DNA from: JAHFUI01 sp041485905
GTDB taxonomy: Bacteria; Acidobacteriota; Vicinamibacteria; Vicinamibacterales; CAVVIG01
Assembly: GCA_041485905.1 (NCBI GenBank)
Contig: JBGPKK010000011.1
Span: 1-54,281, forward strand
Reading direction: 5' to 3'
Length of the DNA stretch: 54,281 nucleotides
The translations under genes were made by a program, and so were the position numbers. The first letter of the stretch is position 1. Each line of letters opens with the position of its first letter. The notes below the pieces were generated by a model. The model was given only the letters and a program-made list of their open reading frames with translations. It made no database searches and was not told the origin of the DNA. This document shows, in pieces, positions 19,460 through 27,636 of this stretch.

Positions 19460-20566
19460 TCAAATCCCGACGTATATTCGCCGTCGGTGCATCACCCAGA
19501 CGACGACCCCCCACAGCGCCACGTACGCCAGGGCGTAAAAGAGCGACGCCGCTTCCGTCCCGCAACAGGGCACGGCCCAGGAGGCGAACATGTTCGAGTA
19601 CATGATCCATTTCAGATCCGATCCCGCGATATGCCACCGGGTGAGGATGTTGTCGAGCACCACCGAGCAGAAGTACGCGAACAGGGGATTCCGCCCGAAC
19701 GCGACGAACGGCGTTGACCACGCGCGCCATGAGCGCAGATCGAGTGCCCAGTGCGCGAGGGCGAGCGCCTGCGTGGCCATGCCCGCGCTGAACAACGCAA
19801 ACGAGCTGGTCCACAGGTTCTTGTTGATGGGAAAGACGGAGTCCCAGAGGAGCCCGACCAGCGTCGCAGCGGCCCCAGCCATCCAGAGCTTGGCGCTGTG
19901 GTGTCGATCGGCGCCAGGGCGCGTCAGCCAGTCGCCTGCGAACACGCCACAGAGCGCCGTCACGATGGCAGGCGCGGTGGTCAGAAGACCTTCGGCTTCC
20001 CATGGCGGGTGCCACATGTGTCCGCCGAGGACCCACCGATCGACGAACGACGCGAGATTGCCCTCGGGCGTCAGCACACCCGGCCCGGCGCCTGGAACGG
20101 GAATCAGCATCATGGCGGCCCAGTAACCGACGAGCGTCGTCACGGCCACGATGATCTGAGTGCGGAGCGACGTTCGCTCTGTCAGCCACGCGATCGCGAG
20201 ATACGTGATCGCGATGCGTTGGAGCACGCCGAGGATAGGGAAAGTCGACCAGGCAAAGGGCCGATTGAGTTCAATCGCGTTGAGCAGGAGCCCGATCCCG
20301 AAGAGGACCGCGCCTCTTCGGATGACGTGACTGCTTACGCGGCGGGGGGCCCCGCGGCGGCGCGCCAGCGCCACGGGCACGGCCGCACCCATGGCGAACA
20401 GCAGGAACGGAAAGATCAGGTCGGTCGGGGTCCAGCCGTGCCACGCCGCGTGGTCGAGCGGCGTGTAGACGGCTTCCCACGTGCCGGGCGTGCTGACCAG
20501 AATCATCGCGGCGATGGTGACGCCGCGGAAGACATCGAGTGAATCGATCCGCTGGGAGGTGGGCAC
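19460..20566 (-). CDS. HGSNAT-like/DUF5009 transmembrane acyltransferase
   Basis: 368 residues with ten or so membrane helices. The N-terminal signature RIDSLDVFRGVTIAAMILVS (6-25), then TPGTWEAVYTPLDHAAWHGW and TPTDLIFPFLLFAMG, is characteristic of bacterial relatives of heparan-alpha-glucosaminide N-acetyltransferase. The animal enzyme moves acetyl groups from cytosolic acetyl-CoA onto terminal glucosamine on the other side of the membrane. His48 or His53 in this region may be the acetyl carrier. It is the last gene of an operon with the PIG-L deacetylase (3 nt gap), an opposite activity on N-acetylglucosamine-type sugars. 19296-19459, between it and the DUF3617-like gene, shows no clear feature. 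Confidence 0.88.
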   Translation of the reverse strand: MPTSQRIDSLDVFRGVTIAAMILVSTPGTWEAVYTPLDHAAWHGWTPTDLIFPFLLFAMGAAVPVALARRRGAPRRVSSHVIRRGAVLFGIGLLLNAIELNRPFAWSTFPILGVLQRIAITYLAIAWLTERTSLRTQIIVAVTTLVGYWAAMMLIPVPGAGPGVLTPEGNLASFVDRWVLGGHMWHPPWEAEGLLTTAPAIVTALCGVFAGDWLTRPGADRHHSAKLWMAGAAATLVGLLWDSVFPINKNLWTSSFALFSAGMATQALALAHWALDLRSWRAWSTPFVAFGRNPLFAYFCSVVLDNILTRWHIAGSDLKWIMYSNMFASWAVPCCGTEAASLFYALAYVALWGVVVWVMHRRRIYVGI

Positions 20567-20569
20567 GAG

Positions 20570-21586
20570 TTATCGGGCGCTGTGGTCCTCGAAGTCATCA
20601 CACGCGCTGTGGCTGACCGGCAGAGTGACGTGCGGCGGCGCCGGCCGCGAGAACACTTCGTTGCGCCGCGCGAAACCGTCGAGGAACCAGCCCATGATGT
20701 CCATTTGGCTCTTGAACTTGTGGATCGCGTCGCGTTTCGTGTTCACCTCGCGATCGCTCAGTGGAACAATCAGCCATCCCGACAGGCCGGCATCCAGATC
20801 CTCCGGCGGCTGCAGGACGGGATCGTCGTCCTCGAAGCCCCAGGCGTTGTAGTGGATGATGTAGGCGATCAGGTCCGTGCGAAATTTTGGACGGACGCGG
20901 ACGACGTCGCCGATCGCGTCGGCGACAAAGAACCACGCCGCGCAATGATCGGCGTGCTGATCTTCGGGCCTCGGCACGAGCACGATGGATGGTTTGAAAT
21001 CGCCGATGATCTCGGCCAGCTCCTGCGTGAGATCTTCTCCGCGAAACTCCGTGTCGGGCACGAAGGTCTCCGATCGCGTCGGCCGATTCTTACGGGTGTA
21101 CGGCGACCGGTACGCGGCGTGGCGCTCCGACCAGTACGTCGTCATCAAGCGATTGAGGCCGCCGTTCGGGAAGCCGAGAAACGTCAGCGACCACGCCCCG
21201 ACCCCGAGCGTGCGCAGTGCGGTTCGCGCTTCCTGTGCCCGCTGGAGACCATACGCGCGGTAATTCGAGGCGGTGAGTCGCTGCACGTGCTGTTCGACCT
21301 TGACGCTCGCGGTATAGCTTTCGCCGTCGGTCAGGTACACCACGTGGACGGTGCCCCCCACCTCCCGGACATGCTGAATCAGGCCTCCGGCCGCCAGTAC
21401 CTCATCGTCGGGATGCGGCGCGAAGATCAGCAGGCGGGTGTCCCCCTCGACTGACAACGTCGGTGCAGGGGCTGGAGCCGTCGTGGTGGGCGTTGAGTGG
21501 CTTTGTTGAGGGGGAGGGCGGTCGCTGCAGGCGAGCGCGACGGCAACGGTGCAGCTCAGCGCGGCGAGAGCGGTGGCGCGAGGCAT
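20570..21586 (-). CDS. PIG-L/LmbE family deacetylase, lipoprotein
   Basis: 338 residues. The N-terminus is a lipoprotein signal with lipobox VALAC (Cys20), so the enzyme is probably tethered to a membrane facing the periplasm. A Pro/Thr/Ala linker (24-44) precedes the catalytic domain with zinc motif PHPDDE (57-62) and a second ligand region RPEDQHADH. PIG-L enzymes remove acetyl from N-acetylglucosaminyl groups. The ATG at 21586 is chosen over a longer frame to 21652, which would overlap the peptidase gene and bury the lipobox. It lies 8 nt after the S9 peptidase stop. Confidence 0.9.
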   Translation of the reverse strand: MPRATALAALSCTVAVALACSDRPPPQQSHSTPTTTAPAPAPTLSVEGDTRLLIFAPHPDDEVLAAGGLIQHVREVGGTVHVVYLTDGESYTASVKVEQHVQRLTASNYRAYGLQRAQEARTALRTLGVGAWSLTFLGFPNGGLNRLMTTYWSERHAAYRSPYTRKNRPTRSETFVPDTEFRGEDLTQELAEIIGDFKPSIVLVPRPEDQHADHCAAWFFVADAIGDVVRVRPKFRTDLIAYIIHYNAWGFEDDDPVLQPPEDLDAGLSGWLIVPLSDREVNTKRDAIHKFKSQMDIMGWFLDGFARRNEVFSRPAPPHVTLPVSHSACDDFEDHSAR

Positions 21587-21594
21587 GGAGCGGG

Positions 21595-23646
21595 TCAACC
21601 TCGCGTTGGCGCGAGATATGTCTGCAGCCACCCGAGCACTTCGCCGTACCACATCCGGCTGTTCTGCGGCTTCAGAATCCAGTGTCCCTCATCGGGAAAC
21701 ACCACGAGTTTCGACGGCACGTCCTGACGCTGGAGCGCGGTGAAGAACTCGAGGCTCTGCGTGTACGGCACGCGGTAGTCCTGCTCGCCGCAGATCACGA
21801 GTGTCGGCGTCTTGTATCTTCCGAAGTCGGCGGCGTACGTGTCCGGCGACCACTTCTTGTGGCTGGCTGCGTTGGTCCACGGCGTGCCGGCGAAATCGTG
21901 CTCCGGAAACCACAGTTCTTCGGTCGAGCCGTACATGCTCGTCAGATCGTAGACGCCCGCGTGCGAGACGAGGGTTCGGAACCGCCCCTTCGCGTGCGAG
22001 GCGAGCCAGTCGATCATGTAACCGCCGTACGAGGCGCCGGCGGCGCCGACGCGCTGTGGATCCGTAAACGCGTACGTGGAGAGGACGTAGTCCAGGCCTT
22101 TCATGACGTCCTCGAACGCCTTGCCGCCCCAGTCCATCGTGATCTCGTCGGTGAACTTCTGGCCAAAGCCGGTCGACCCGCGGCGATTGATCATGACGAT
22201 GACGTAGCCGGGAGACGCAAAAGTTTGTGCGTTCCAGCGATAGCTCCACGAGTCGCTCCACTGCGTTTGCGGTCCGCCGTGAAGGAGCATCAGCACCGGA
22301 TACTTCCTGGACGCGTCGAAGGCCGGCGGCCGGACGAGGAAACCCTGCACCGCGGTGCCGCCGGCGCCGGCGAAGGTGAACGACTCCGGCTTTGCCAGAT
22401 CGAGCGGGGACAGCAGCGATTGATTGTGGCTGGTCAGCGGTCGCGGCGGGGCATTAAGGTCCACCGCATACAGCTCGACCGGCGATTCTAGGCTGCTGCG
22501 CGCGATCACGATCGACGCGCCGTTCACGTCGAACTCGCCGGCGAACACGCCGGGGGTCAGCGCACGAGGCGTTCCACCGGCGGCGGGCACGACAAAGATC
22601 GGCATCTCGCCGCGATCCTCTGCATTGAAGTAGATCGAAGCCCCGTCCGTGGACCAGACGGCCTGGTCGACGCTTCGGTCGAACGCGTCGGTGAGGCTCG
22701 TGTGGCGTCCGGACGCGCGGTCATACAGCATCAGGCGCCATTTGTCAGACTCGTAGCCGGCGCGCGCCTGCGAGTGATAGGCGATTGTCTTGCCGTCCGG
22801 CGCGTACGCGGGAGCGCCGTCGAAGCCGGGGTTCGTGGTCAGCCGTGTCGGCGAGCCGCCCGTGACGTCAACCTCGAAGAGATCGCCGTTGGTGCTCGTT
22901 GCTTCCACACGATCGGCCACCGCGGTAAAACAGACGGTCCGGCTGTCTGGAGCAAAGGCGATGGGATGCGGTCCCTCGCGCTCGCGCGGCGGGACGTCGT
23001 AGTCGGCAGAAGGCGTCAGGTCGCGCGGCTCGCCGCCCCCGGCCGGCACGACGAACAGGTGATTGCGTTTGCCTTCGCTCCACGACGTCCAGTGCCGATA
23101 GAGCAGGCGGTCGTACACGCGTGCGCGCACCGGATTGCTGTTACGCTCCTCGTCGCGCTTCGCGTTGCACGCCTCGTCCCGACAATCGGGATACACCTCC
23201 GAGGTAAACGCGATCGTCCGGCCGTCGGGCGACCACACCACGTTGTCGGCGCCGCCCGAGAGATTCGTGAGCCGCCGAGCGTCTGCCGAGCCGTCGATGG
23301 TCAGGAGATAGATCTGCGCGCTGCCGCCGCGCGAAGAGACAAAGGCGATCCGGCGACCGTCGGGGGCCCACTTCGCGCCGGAATCCTTTCCGGTGGCCGT
23401 CAGCGCGCGCGCGTCTCCACCCCGGGTCGATACGACCCACACATTGCGAGCCGTGCGATTGGCGGCCAGGTCGGGCACGCCGACCGTATAGACGACGCGG
23501 CTTCCGTCGGCCGAAAGCTGCGGTTCGCTGACGCGCTGCATGGCGAGCAGATCGGCGACGGCGATGGGGCGGCCGGCGGCGAGCGCCTGCCCGCTGCCAC
23601 TGGCATCGACAACCGCGAGGATGATGGTGGTGACAAGAAGTCGCAT
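21595..23646 (-). CDS. S9 family prolyl-oligopeptidase-type peptidase, secreted
   Basis: 683 residues. Signal peptide (about 1-24), a WD40/PD40-type propeller (about 30-410; blades with QLSADGSRVVYTV, KWAPDGRRIAFVS, VWSPDGRTIAFTS, YAPDGKTIAYHS) and an alpha/beta hydrolase domain. The triad is Ser539 in GASYGGY, Asp623 in GEQDYRVPY and His655 in DEGHWI. HGGP at 456-459 supplies the oxyanion region. It cleaves short peptides, dipeptidyl- or acylaminoacyl-type, in the periplasm or outside. The frame is open to 24156, but the ATG at 23646 is the start: TATAAT lies 6 nt upstream and a signal peptide follows. First gene of an operon with the PIG-L and HGSNAT-like genes. Confidence 0.93.
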   Translation of the reverse strand: MRLLVTTIILAVVDASGSGQALAAGRPIAVADLLAMQRVSEPQLSADGSRVVYTVGVPDLAANRTARNVWVVSTRGGDARALTATGKDSGAKWAPDGRRIAFVSSRGGSAQIYLLTIDGSADARRLTNLSGGADNVVWSPDGRTIAFTSEVYPDCRDEACNAKRDEERNSNPVRARVYDRLLYRHWTSWSEGKRNHLFVVPAGGGEPRDLTPSADYDVPPREREGPHPIAFAPDSRTVCFTAVADRVEATSTNGDLFEVDVTGGSPTRLTTNPGFDGAPAYAPDGKTIAYHSQARAGYESDKWRLMLYDRASGRHTSLTDAFDRSVDQAVWSTDGASIYFNAEDRGEMPIFVVPAAGGTPRALTPGVFAGEFDVNGASIVIARSSLESPVELYAVDLNAPPRPLTSHNQSLLSPLDLAKPESFTFAGAGGTAVQGFLVRPPAFDASRKYPVLMLLHGGPQTQWSDSWSYRWNAQTFASPGYVIVMINRRGSTGFGQKFTDEITMDWGGKAFEDVMKGLDYVLSTYAFTDPQRVGAAGASYGGYMIDWLASHAKGRFRTLVSHAGVYDLTSMYGSTEELWFPEHDFAGTPWTNAASHKKWSPDTYAADFGRYKTPTLVICGEQDYRVPYTQSLEFFTALQRQDVPSKLVVFPDEGHWILKPQNSRMWYGEVLGWLQTYLAPTRG

Positions 23647-23652
23647 GATCGA

Positions 23653-23658
23653 ATTATA
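23653..23658 (-). promoter_or_regulatory. -10 element (TATAAT), leaderless geometry
   Basis: Consensus TATAAT on the minus strand ends 6 nt before the ATG of the S9 peptidase; no Shine-Dalgarno is present between them. It would drive the three-gene peptidase/deacetylase/acyltransferase operon. Confidence 0.6.
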
Positions 23659-23707
23659 GTGCTCCGATTTGCAACATCGGGTCCTCACCTCACGTAGAAG
23701 TACATAG

Positions 23708-24061
23708 ATGAAGTGGCTGCGGCCGCTGGACCGCCCAGCAGCCAGATTTGCGCGCACTGCCGGCCTGGTGATTATCGGCCTCAGCTTCATCGCGGCCGCG
23801 GGCGTCATGCTGCTGCCGCTCATGGGCCGTGCGTTGGTCCGCGCCATCGAGCTGCTCGTGGCCGGGTGCGTGTGGCTCGCGACGTCGATTGGCGTGGGCG
23901 TGAGCATGTGGGATGTGTTGGGGACGATCGGCCGCGCGGCGGCCGGCGGGCTCGCAACCTCGACGGCTTCGGCCGCATTGGCGGTTCTCGTGCTCGTCGG
24001 CCTTGTGGCGCTGTACTGGTTGCAGCGCCTGCTCGAATCAGAAGAGGAGTCCTCACAATGA
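23708..24061 (+). CDS. Small two-helix membrane protein
   Basis: 117 residues with hydrophobic segments at about 18-38, 45-65 and 82-104 and a short charged C-terminus (LESEEESSQ). No family recognised. TAGAAG ends 7 nt before the ATG and there is no Shine-Dalgarno. The stop overlaps the next start as ATGA, so the two proteins are likely translated together and may interact in the membrane. The gene is divergent from the S9 peptidase, 61 nt apart. Confidence 0.75.
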   Translation: MKWLRPLDRPAARFARTAGLVIIGLSFIAAAGVMLLPLMGRALVRAIELLVAGCVWLATSIGVGVSMWDVLGTIGRAAAGGLATSTASAALAVLVLVGLVALYWLQRLLESEEESSQ

Positions 24062-25443
24062 CACGGGTCGCTTTGACCGCTGCAGTCGTGGTGCTTGTCG
24101 CGCTTCCGACGATGCGCGGCGATGTGGCGTCCGCCCAATCGGTGTCGGCCGCACAACAGGACGCGCTGCGCCAGCAGATTGAACGGCGTTTTGACGTGTT
24201 GCCGTTGCGTAACGGCCTGGCGTTGCGGCCCAAGCGCGACAACCGCCGCGTGCGCTCGATCGAGCTTGCCGACGGGACCATCGCCATCGACGGCGCGCCG
24301 GCGACCGGCGCCGAACTGCGCGACAAGCTCGGGGCGGACGCCGATCTGGTTCTGCGTCTTTCCTATCTCGACGCAGACGCCAGACAGCGGTTGTTTGGCC
24401 CGTCCGTCCCGCCGCCTGCGCCCGCCGCACCTCCGGCGGTGAGTGCGCCGCCTGCGCCCGCCTCACCCCCGGCGGAAGCTGCACCGGCGGCGCCAGACGC
24501 GCCCGCGCCGCCAGTTCCACCCGAGCGTCCACGCCGGCCCCATGACACCGGCAACGATCGCGTCAGATTCGGCGGCAGCGTAACCGTGAATGAGGGCGAA
24601 GTCATCGATGGCGACGTCGTTGCGATTGGCGGATCCGCACGCATAGACGGAGAAGTGACGGGCAACGCCGTGGGGATCGGCGGCGGTGTCGATCTCGGGC
24701 CGCACGCCGATGTGGCGGGTGATGTCGTGTCGATCGGCGCCCCGTTGAAGCGCGATCCCGGCGCCAGAATCGGCGGGAAGGTTGTTGACGTCGGCACGGG
24801 CAACTTCGATGTCGGCCGATGGCGATGGGACCGCCTGGAGGCGGGTCGTTTGCTGTTTCCATTCCTCGGTGCTGCGGCGGGACTCTTCGCGCTCACGGCG
24901 ACACTCGCGCGCGTGGCGGTCCTCTTCGTGCTGGTGTCGCTCGTCATGATGGTCGGCCGCGAGTACGTCGAGCGCGTTGGTGTGCGGGCGGTTGCCGAGC
25001 CGGTCAGGGCCGGTCTCGTCGGCCTCCTCGCGCAGATCCTGTTCATTCCCGTCCTGATCCTCACGGTTCTGGTGCTCGTCGTGACGATCATCGGCATCCC
25101 GCTGTTGGTGCTGGTTCCCTTCGCGGTGCTGGCGCTGGCCGTGGTCGGGCTGGTTGGTTTTACGGCGGTGGCCGCCAATCTCGGCCGTCTGGTCAACAGG
25201 CGCTTCGATTGGCACGATCGCAGCCCCTATGTCACGGCGATCACCGGCGTCGTGCTGCTGATGTCACCGGTGCTGATTGCGCGTCTGGTGGGACTGGCCG
25301 GCATCCTGGTCTTCCCGCTCACCGGCACGCTGGCGTTGGTCGGTTTTCTGGTGGAGTACGTCGCGTGGACCGTGGGGTTTGGCGCGGTCGCCCTGCTGCG
25401 GTTCTCGCGGCCTGGGACGATGGCTCCTCCGGCCACTGCGTAG
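24058..25443 (+). CDS. Polymer-forming (bactofilin-like) domain membrane protein
   Basis: 461 residues. Signal peptide (1-25), an N-terminal globular part (30-115), a Pro/Ala-rich linker (about 118-165), then a right-handed beta-helix-like repeat region (about 172-245). The repeats include GSVTVNEGEVIDGDVVAIGG, SARIDGEVTGNAVGIGG and HADVAGDVVSIG, as in bactofilin/DUF583 polymers. At least five membrane helices follow (about 265-440). This architecture is common in membrane-anchored relatives of unknown role; a scaffold function is inference. GAGGAG lies 7-12 nt before the ATG, which overlaps the preceding stop. A longer frame from 23713 runs across the small membrane gene and is not the real start. 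Confidence 0.87.
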   Translation: MTRVALTAAVVVLVALPTMRGDVASAQSVSAAQQDALRQQIERRFDVLPLRNGLALRPKRDNRRVRSIELADGTIAIDGAPATGAELRDKLGADADLVLRLSYLDADARQRLFGPSVPPPAPAAPPAVSAPPAPASPPAEAAPAAPDAPAPPVPPERPRRPHDTGNDRVRFGGSVTVNEGEVIDGDVVAIGGSARIDGEVTGNAVGIGGGVDLGPHADVAGDVVSIGAPLKRDPGARIGGKVVDVGTGNFDVGRWRWDRLEAGRLLFPFLGAAAGLFALTATLARVAVLFVLVSLVMMVGREYVERVGVRAVAEPVRAGLVGLLAQILFIPVLILTVLVLVVTIIGIPLLVLVPFAVLALAVVGLVGFTAVAANLGRLVNRRFDWHDRSPYVTAITGVVLLMSPVLIARLVGLAGILVFPLTGTLALVGFLVEYVAWTVGFGAVALLRFSRPGTMAPPATA

Positions 25444-25495
25444 TCTCGCCGAAGCGCGCCGTTGATTGCGACGCGCGGAGGCGGACCGACGACTG

Positions 25496-27538
25496 TTAGT
25501 CGGCCAGCTTGAACGCCACGTATTCGCTGGGGAAGGTACCGCCGCCAATCGCGACAATGATGTACTGTTTGCCGTTCAGCATGTAGGTCATCGGCGATCC
25601 ACTCTGCTGCGCCGGCATGAACACGGCGCCCATCTCGTTGCCCGTCGCCTTGTCGTAGGCCCGGAGCATTGCGCCACGGCCCTGCGGCGTCGTTGTGGTC
25701 TGCGGTTCTCCCGCGATCACCAGCGTCTTGGTGACGAGAGTCCCCGCGAGGCCGCGCTGGCCGGTTCGCGGGATCGTCAGACCCTTGAGCGCCGGATTGT
25801 TCCTGATGTTGTCGGGCGTTTCGCCGTGCGCGACCTGCCAGGCGATGTCGCCCTTGTTCAGATCGATGGCGGTGAGACGCCCGTACGGCGGTTTGATGAA
25901 CGGCAAGCCCTGCACCGTCAGGCCGCCGCCGCCGCCCTCGGCGGCCGCCGCTGGTGCTGCAGCACCTCCGCGGCCGCCCGCCGCAGCGCCACGACCGCCT
26001 GCCGGCTGATTCGCTCTCGCGATGCCAGACACCCAACCCGCATCGTTACCTTCCGGCGCGGGAACGAGACCAAGCGTCCCCGGCGCGGTTTGCGAAAAGA
26101 TGTAAAAGAAATGGGTTTCGGGATCGTACGAGCCCCCAGGCCAATTCGAGCCGCCGCCGGCGAGCGGCATGTGCAGTGTGGCCAGCGGGCCTTCGACCTT
26201 GCTGACCACCGCGGGTGTGAACAGCGGTCCGAGCTTGTACTTCGACACGAGGGTGACCGCTTCCGCGCGCAGCTCGGGCGTGAAATCGATGAGGTCGTCA
26301 ATCGACACGCCCTGGCGATCGAACGCCGGCGGCTTCGTCACAAACGGCTGCGTCGGCGAGTACCATTCGCCCGGCACATCGCCTTTGGGGACGGGCCGCT
26401 CGACGATCGGCCACACCGGCTGACCGTTCGTGCGGTCGAACACGTACAGCCACGCCTGCTTGGTGGGCTGCGCAATGGCTTTGATCGCACGCCCGTTAAC
26501 CGTGATGTCGGCGAGGATCGGAGGCGCCGCCATGTCGAAGTCCCAAATGCCGTGATGTACGAACTGGTAATGCCACTTGCGCTCGCCGGTTTTCATATCG
26601 ACGGCGACAAGTGTTTCGCTGAACAGGTTGCTGCCCGGGCGCGTGCCGCCGTAGTAGTCGCCGGTCGCGAGCTCGATCGGCAGGTAGACGAGGCCGAGCT
26701 CCTCGTCCATCGCGAGCTGGCCCCACGCCCCGGTGTTGCCGGTGTACTTCCAGGAGTCCTTTTCCCAGGTCTCGTTGCCGAATTCGCCGATGGACGGAAT
26801 GGTGTGGAAGATCCACAGCCGCTTGCCCGTGCGGACGTCGAATCCGCGAATAAACCCTTTCACGTTCGACTTGCCGCGCGGTACGCCGCCGGGCCGGTGC
26901 GCCGCGCCGATGACGACGACGTCTTTTCCAACCAGCGGAGTCGCGTGCAGCCCGACGTCGCCGGTAAGCAGATCGATTTCCTGATCGTTATCGAGCTTGA
27001 GATCGACCACGCCGTTGGCGCCGAACCCCGCCACCGGCGTCCCGCTCCTGGCGTCGAGCGCGATAAGGCGGTAGCCCGGCGTCACGTAGAGGATTCGCTC
27101 TTCGCGTCCGTCCGTCCAGTACGCCAGGCCGCGGCCCGAGAGCTGTCTCGGCGCATTGGTGGCGCGGACGCCTTCGCGCTCGCTGTGCGTCCACAGCAAC
27201 TCGCCGGTGCCCGCGTCGAGCGCGACGACCGCCCGCCGCGTCCCCGCCGTCGCGTACACGACGCCGTTGGCCATCAGCGGCGTGCCCTCCAGCTGAAACT
27301 CCGGGCGGGGTCCGAGGTTGTCGGTCTTGAACCGCCATGCGACTTCGAGGTTCTTGAAGTTCGTCGCGTTGATTTGATCGAGCGGCGAGTACCGCGTATT
27401 GGCCAGATCACCGCCGTAGGCGCGCCATTCGCCCTTCGTGGTTCCCCCGCTCTGCCCGGCAACGGGCAGCGTCGCCACCGAGAGCAGGCTCGCCAGCGGG
27501 ACGAGCCACAGAAGCCAGGCGGAGTAGGTTCGTTTCAC
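25496..27538 (-). CDS. PQQ-dependent dehydrogenase, glucose-dehydrogenase-like (paralogue 1)
   Basis: 680 residues. Signal peptide (about 1-29, ending PVAGQS), then an eight-bladed PQQ propeller with W-motifs such as VVALDAGTGELLWTHS and YVFDRTNGQPVWPI. The catalytic-Asp region reads HHGIWDFDMAAPPIL, close to the WDMDVPAQP pattern of membrane glucose dehydrogenase, but the N-terminal helices of that enzyme are absent. Predicted periplasmic sugar or alcohol oxidase passing electrons to quinone or cytochrome. A Gly/Ala/Arg-rich insert (about 514-548) is low complexity. The GTG at 27538 with GGGAG 7-11 nt upstream is preferred, as the same signal is conserved in the paralogue. 25444-25495 has nothing notable. 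Confidence 0.9.
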   Translation of the reverse strand: MKRTYSAWLLWLVPLASLLSVATLPVAGQSGGTTKGEWRAYGGDLANTRYSPLDQINATNFKNLEVAWRFKTDNLGPRPEFQLEGTPLMANGVVYATAGTRRAVVALDAGTGELLWTHSEREGVRATNAPRQLSGRGLAYWTDGREERILYVTPGYRLIALDARSGTPVAGFGANGVVDLKLDNDQEIDLLTGDVGLHATPLVGKDVVVIGAAHRPGGVPRGKSNVKGFIRGFDVRTGKRLWIFHTIPSIGEFGNETWEKDSWKYTGNTGAWGQLAMDEELGLVYLPIELATGDYYGGTRPGSNLFSETLVAVDMKTGERKWHYQFVHHGIWDFDMAAPPILADITVNGRAIKAIAQPTKQAWLYVFDRTNGQPVWPIVERPVPKGDVPGEWYSPTQPFVTKPPAFDRQGVSIDDLIDFTPELRAEAVTLVSKYKLGPLFTPAVVSKVEGPLATLHMPLAGGGSNWPGGSYDPETHFFYIFSQTAPGTLGLVPAPEGNDAGWVSGIARANQPAGGRGAAAGGRGGAAAPAAAAEGGGGGLTVQGLPFIKPPYGRLTAIDLNKGDIAWQVAHGETPDNIRNNPALKGLTIPRTGQRGLAGTLVTKTLVIAGEPQTTTTPQGRGAMLRAYDKATGNEMGAVFMPAQQSGSPMTYMLNGKQYIIVAIGGGTFPSEYVAFKLAD

Positions 27539-27574
27539 CGTTTGCTCCCACACAACGCGTAGCGAAATTGGGAT

Positions 27575-27630
27575 GTAGGGCGGGGCTTATCAGCCCCGCC
27601 GGACGCCGGGCCTGATAAGGCCCGGCCTAC
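27575..27630. repeat. REP-like double hairpin
   Basis: Two perfect 9-bp hairpins in inverse arrangement: GGCGGGGCT-TATC-AGCCCCGCC (27579-27600) and GCCGGGCCT-GATA-AGGCCCGGC (27605-27626), bounded by GTAG and CTAC. The loops TATC and GATA are reverse complements, so the pair is itself a dyad, as in BIME-type REP doublets. It fills the gap between the two PQQ genes. Confidence 0.85.
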
Positions 27631-27636
27631 GTACTG

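Noticed and set aside
25466..27562. Open frame of 698 codons antisense to PQQ paralogue 1
   Set aside because: Mirror of the PQQ gene; the tandem paralogue has a similar shadow, which follows from sense-strand conservation.
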